Assembly (NCBI GenBank): GCA_015657435.1
Contig: JADLKH010000004.1
Coordinates: 247,977 to 262,670 of the forward strand
From: Synergistales bacterium
Lineage (GTDB): Bacteria; Synergistota; Synergistia; Synergistales; 79-D21
Length of the DNA: 14,694 bases
Reading direction: 5' to 3'
Of this stretch, positions 14,114 through 14,694 are shown in pieces; positions within the stretch are counted from its first letter, which is position 1, and each line of letters begins with the position of its first letter. A program made the translations under genes and the position numbers. The notes under the pieces were generated by a model. That model worked only from the letters and a program-made list of their open reading frames with translations, was not told the origin of the DNA and ran no database searches.

Positions 14114-14356
14114 ATGTTCAAGTCAAGGACCCCCTACCGCATAATCGCTCTTTTCGTCATGCTCTGTTGTTTAGTCTTTGCAGCAATAGCAGTGGCTCAA
14201 CAGGGGAGCTACGTTGCCAGCAGATTAAGAGAACCATTTCATTACCCCTGGTGTAAGTGGGCGCAGTAGATAGCTCCACAAAATCTTGTCTGGTATCAAT
14301 CAAGGCATGAAGCTATAGCGGATGGGCATAGGCCTTGTAAGATCTGCAACCCTTAA
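14114..14356 (+). pseudogene. Exported Ada-like zinc-binding protein interrupted by an in-frame TAG
   Basis: ATG 14114 has an excellent AGGAGGG at 14101-14107, 6 bases upstream; a TACAAT (14072-14077) could be its -10 box. The first 51 codons encode a signal peptide (hydrophobic about 9-28, likely cleaved after AVA before QQG) and then PFHYPWCKWAQ. TAG at 14267-14269 stops this frame. Without any frame change, the next 28 codons continue IAPQNLVWYQ...RPCKICNP and end at TAA 14354-14356. Together they form the small metal-binding domain related to the N-terminus of Ada, with Cys47, Cys75 and Cys78 and probably His43 as ligands. The position of the TAG is normally basic (Lys/Arg) in such domains, so one base change, AAG to TAG, explains it. 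Recoding is unlikely because at least five genes in the window end normally in TAG. The 51-residue product would lack the second half of the metal site. Confidence 0.75.
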
Positions 14357-14398
14357 GATTTTGCTGGCTTGGGAATCTCCCCAGGATGGAGGGATTGG

Positions 14399-14694
14399 AT
14401 GAACAGGTGGCTGCGTGTTCCACTGGTTGTACTTATTCTTTTGTGTTTTGCCAGTGTAGGGCTTGGTTACGTTCTAGGAGGATCAAACTTGGGTATCAGT
14501 GGATACCCAGAGTTCGATGCCATAGAGCCATCCACGCCTATTTTTAAAGATGATTTTTCCATAGATAGGTACAAAGATGAGGTTGAGGAATATCGAAACG
14601 AAGCTCAAGAATACCTAGAAAATGCAAAAAACGACATACAACGCATTCAAGAGGCGATGGAGGATGCTATTGATAAAACAAACGAAGTGATGGC
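14399..14694 (+). CDS. Membrane-anchored coiled-coil protein, N-terminal part (runs off window)
   Basis: ATG 14399 has GGAGGG at 14388-14393, 5 bases upstream, and the frame stays open for 98 codons to the window end. Residues about 5-27 (LRVPLVVLILLCFASVGLGYVLGG) form one hydrophobic segment, a signal anchor or uncleaved signal peptide. A Pro/Asp-rich linker follows. From about residue 58 a highly charged Glu/Lys/Asn-rich stretch (YKDEVEEYRNEAQEYLENAK and on) looks like a continuous amphipathic helix or coiled coil facing the outside. I do not recognise a named family. It starts 42 bases after the Ada-like gene in the same direction, and both have AT-richer codons than the genes before 14.0 kb, so they are probably a co-transcribed pair. 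The length and C-terminus are not visible. Confidence 0.8.
   Translation, partial: MNRWLRVPLVVLILLCFASVGLGYVLGGSNLGISGYPEFDAIEPSTPIFKDDFSIDRYKDEVEEYRNEAQEYLENAKNDIQRIQEAMEDAIDKTNEVM

Noticed and set aside
14267..14269. Pyrrolysine or genome-wide amber recoding
   Set aside because: Considered for the TAG in the Ada-like gene, but the first glycyl radical enzyme, DUF1848, racemase, dipeptidase and recombinase genes all end at TAG at positions natural for their families. Local nonsense mutation is simpler; it is kept only as a checkable alternative.
1..14694. CRISPR arrays, tRNA or rRNA genes, riboswitches
   Set aside because: No regularly spaced direct repeats, no tRNA cloverleaf or conserved rRNA segment was seen; in particular, no tRNA gene lies beside the recombinase as an attachment site within this window.

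Overview
The window looks like GC-rich chromosomal DNA from a strictly anaerobic, amino-acid/peptide-using bacterium. Glycyl radical enzymes and their radical-SAM activase are oxygen-sensitive, which supports anaerobiosis. The OPT transporter / AroM / DUF917 / M20 set would fit a peptide fermenter such as a member of Synergistota, but that phylum is a low-confidence guess from gene content only.

Region 1 (1-5385, all +): the 3' end of one glycyl radical enzyme (GRE), a complete second GRE, a GRE-activating enzyme with a two-cluster ferredoxin insert, an EamA-type exporter and a DUF1848 protein. The GREs carry the RVAGY glycyl-radical loop. The complete one has the Cys-x-Glu active-site motif of the decarboxylase/dehydratase/lyase GREs rather than the Cys-Cys of pyruvate formate-lyase, so its substrate is open. 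A strong stem-loop separates the GRE genes from the activase gene.

Region 2 (5482-12789): a PucR-type regulator on the minus strand diverges from a tightly packed operon of OPT-family transporter, AroM-family protein, Asp/Glu/hydantoin racemase-family protein, DUF917 (S-methyl-thiohydantoin desulfurase-like) protein and M20 Sapep/PepV-type dipeptidase. The set reads as a regulated uptake and breakdown pathway for an unusual peptide or cyclic/modified amino-acid derivative. As far as I know it is not biochemically defined as a whole. The intergenic region has overlapping palindromes on a good pucR-direction promoter, and a perfect 8-bp inverted repeat that contains both possible start codons of the regulator.

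Region 3 (12790-14694): a probable mobile-element boundary. A 34-codon remnant of a 4Fe-4S protein C-terminus (minus strand) is followed by nested inverted repeats and a complete tyrosine recombinase. The recombinase Shine-Dalgarno lies in a 13-bp hairpin that ends at the ATG. Beyond it the DNA is visibly richer in A+T and holds two small exported or membrane proteins: an Ada-like zinc-binding protein broken by one in-frame TAG, and a membrane-anchored coiled-coil protein cut off by the window end.
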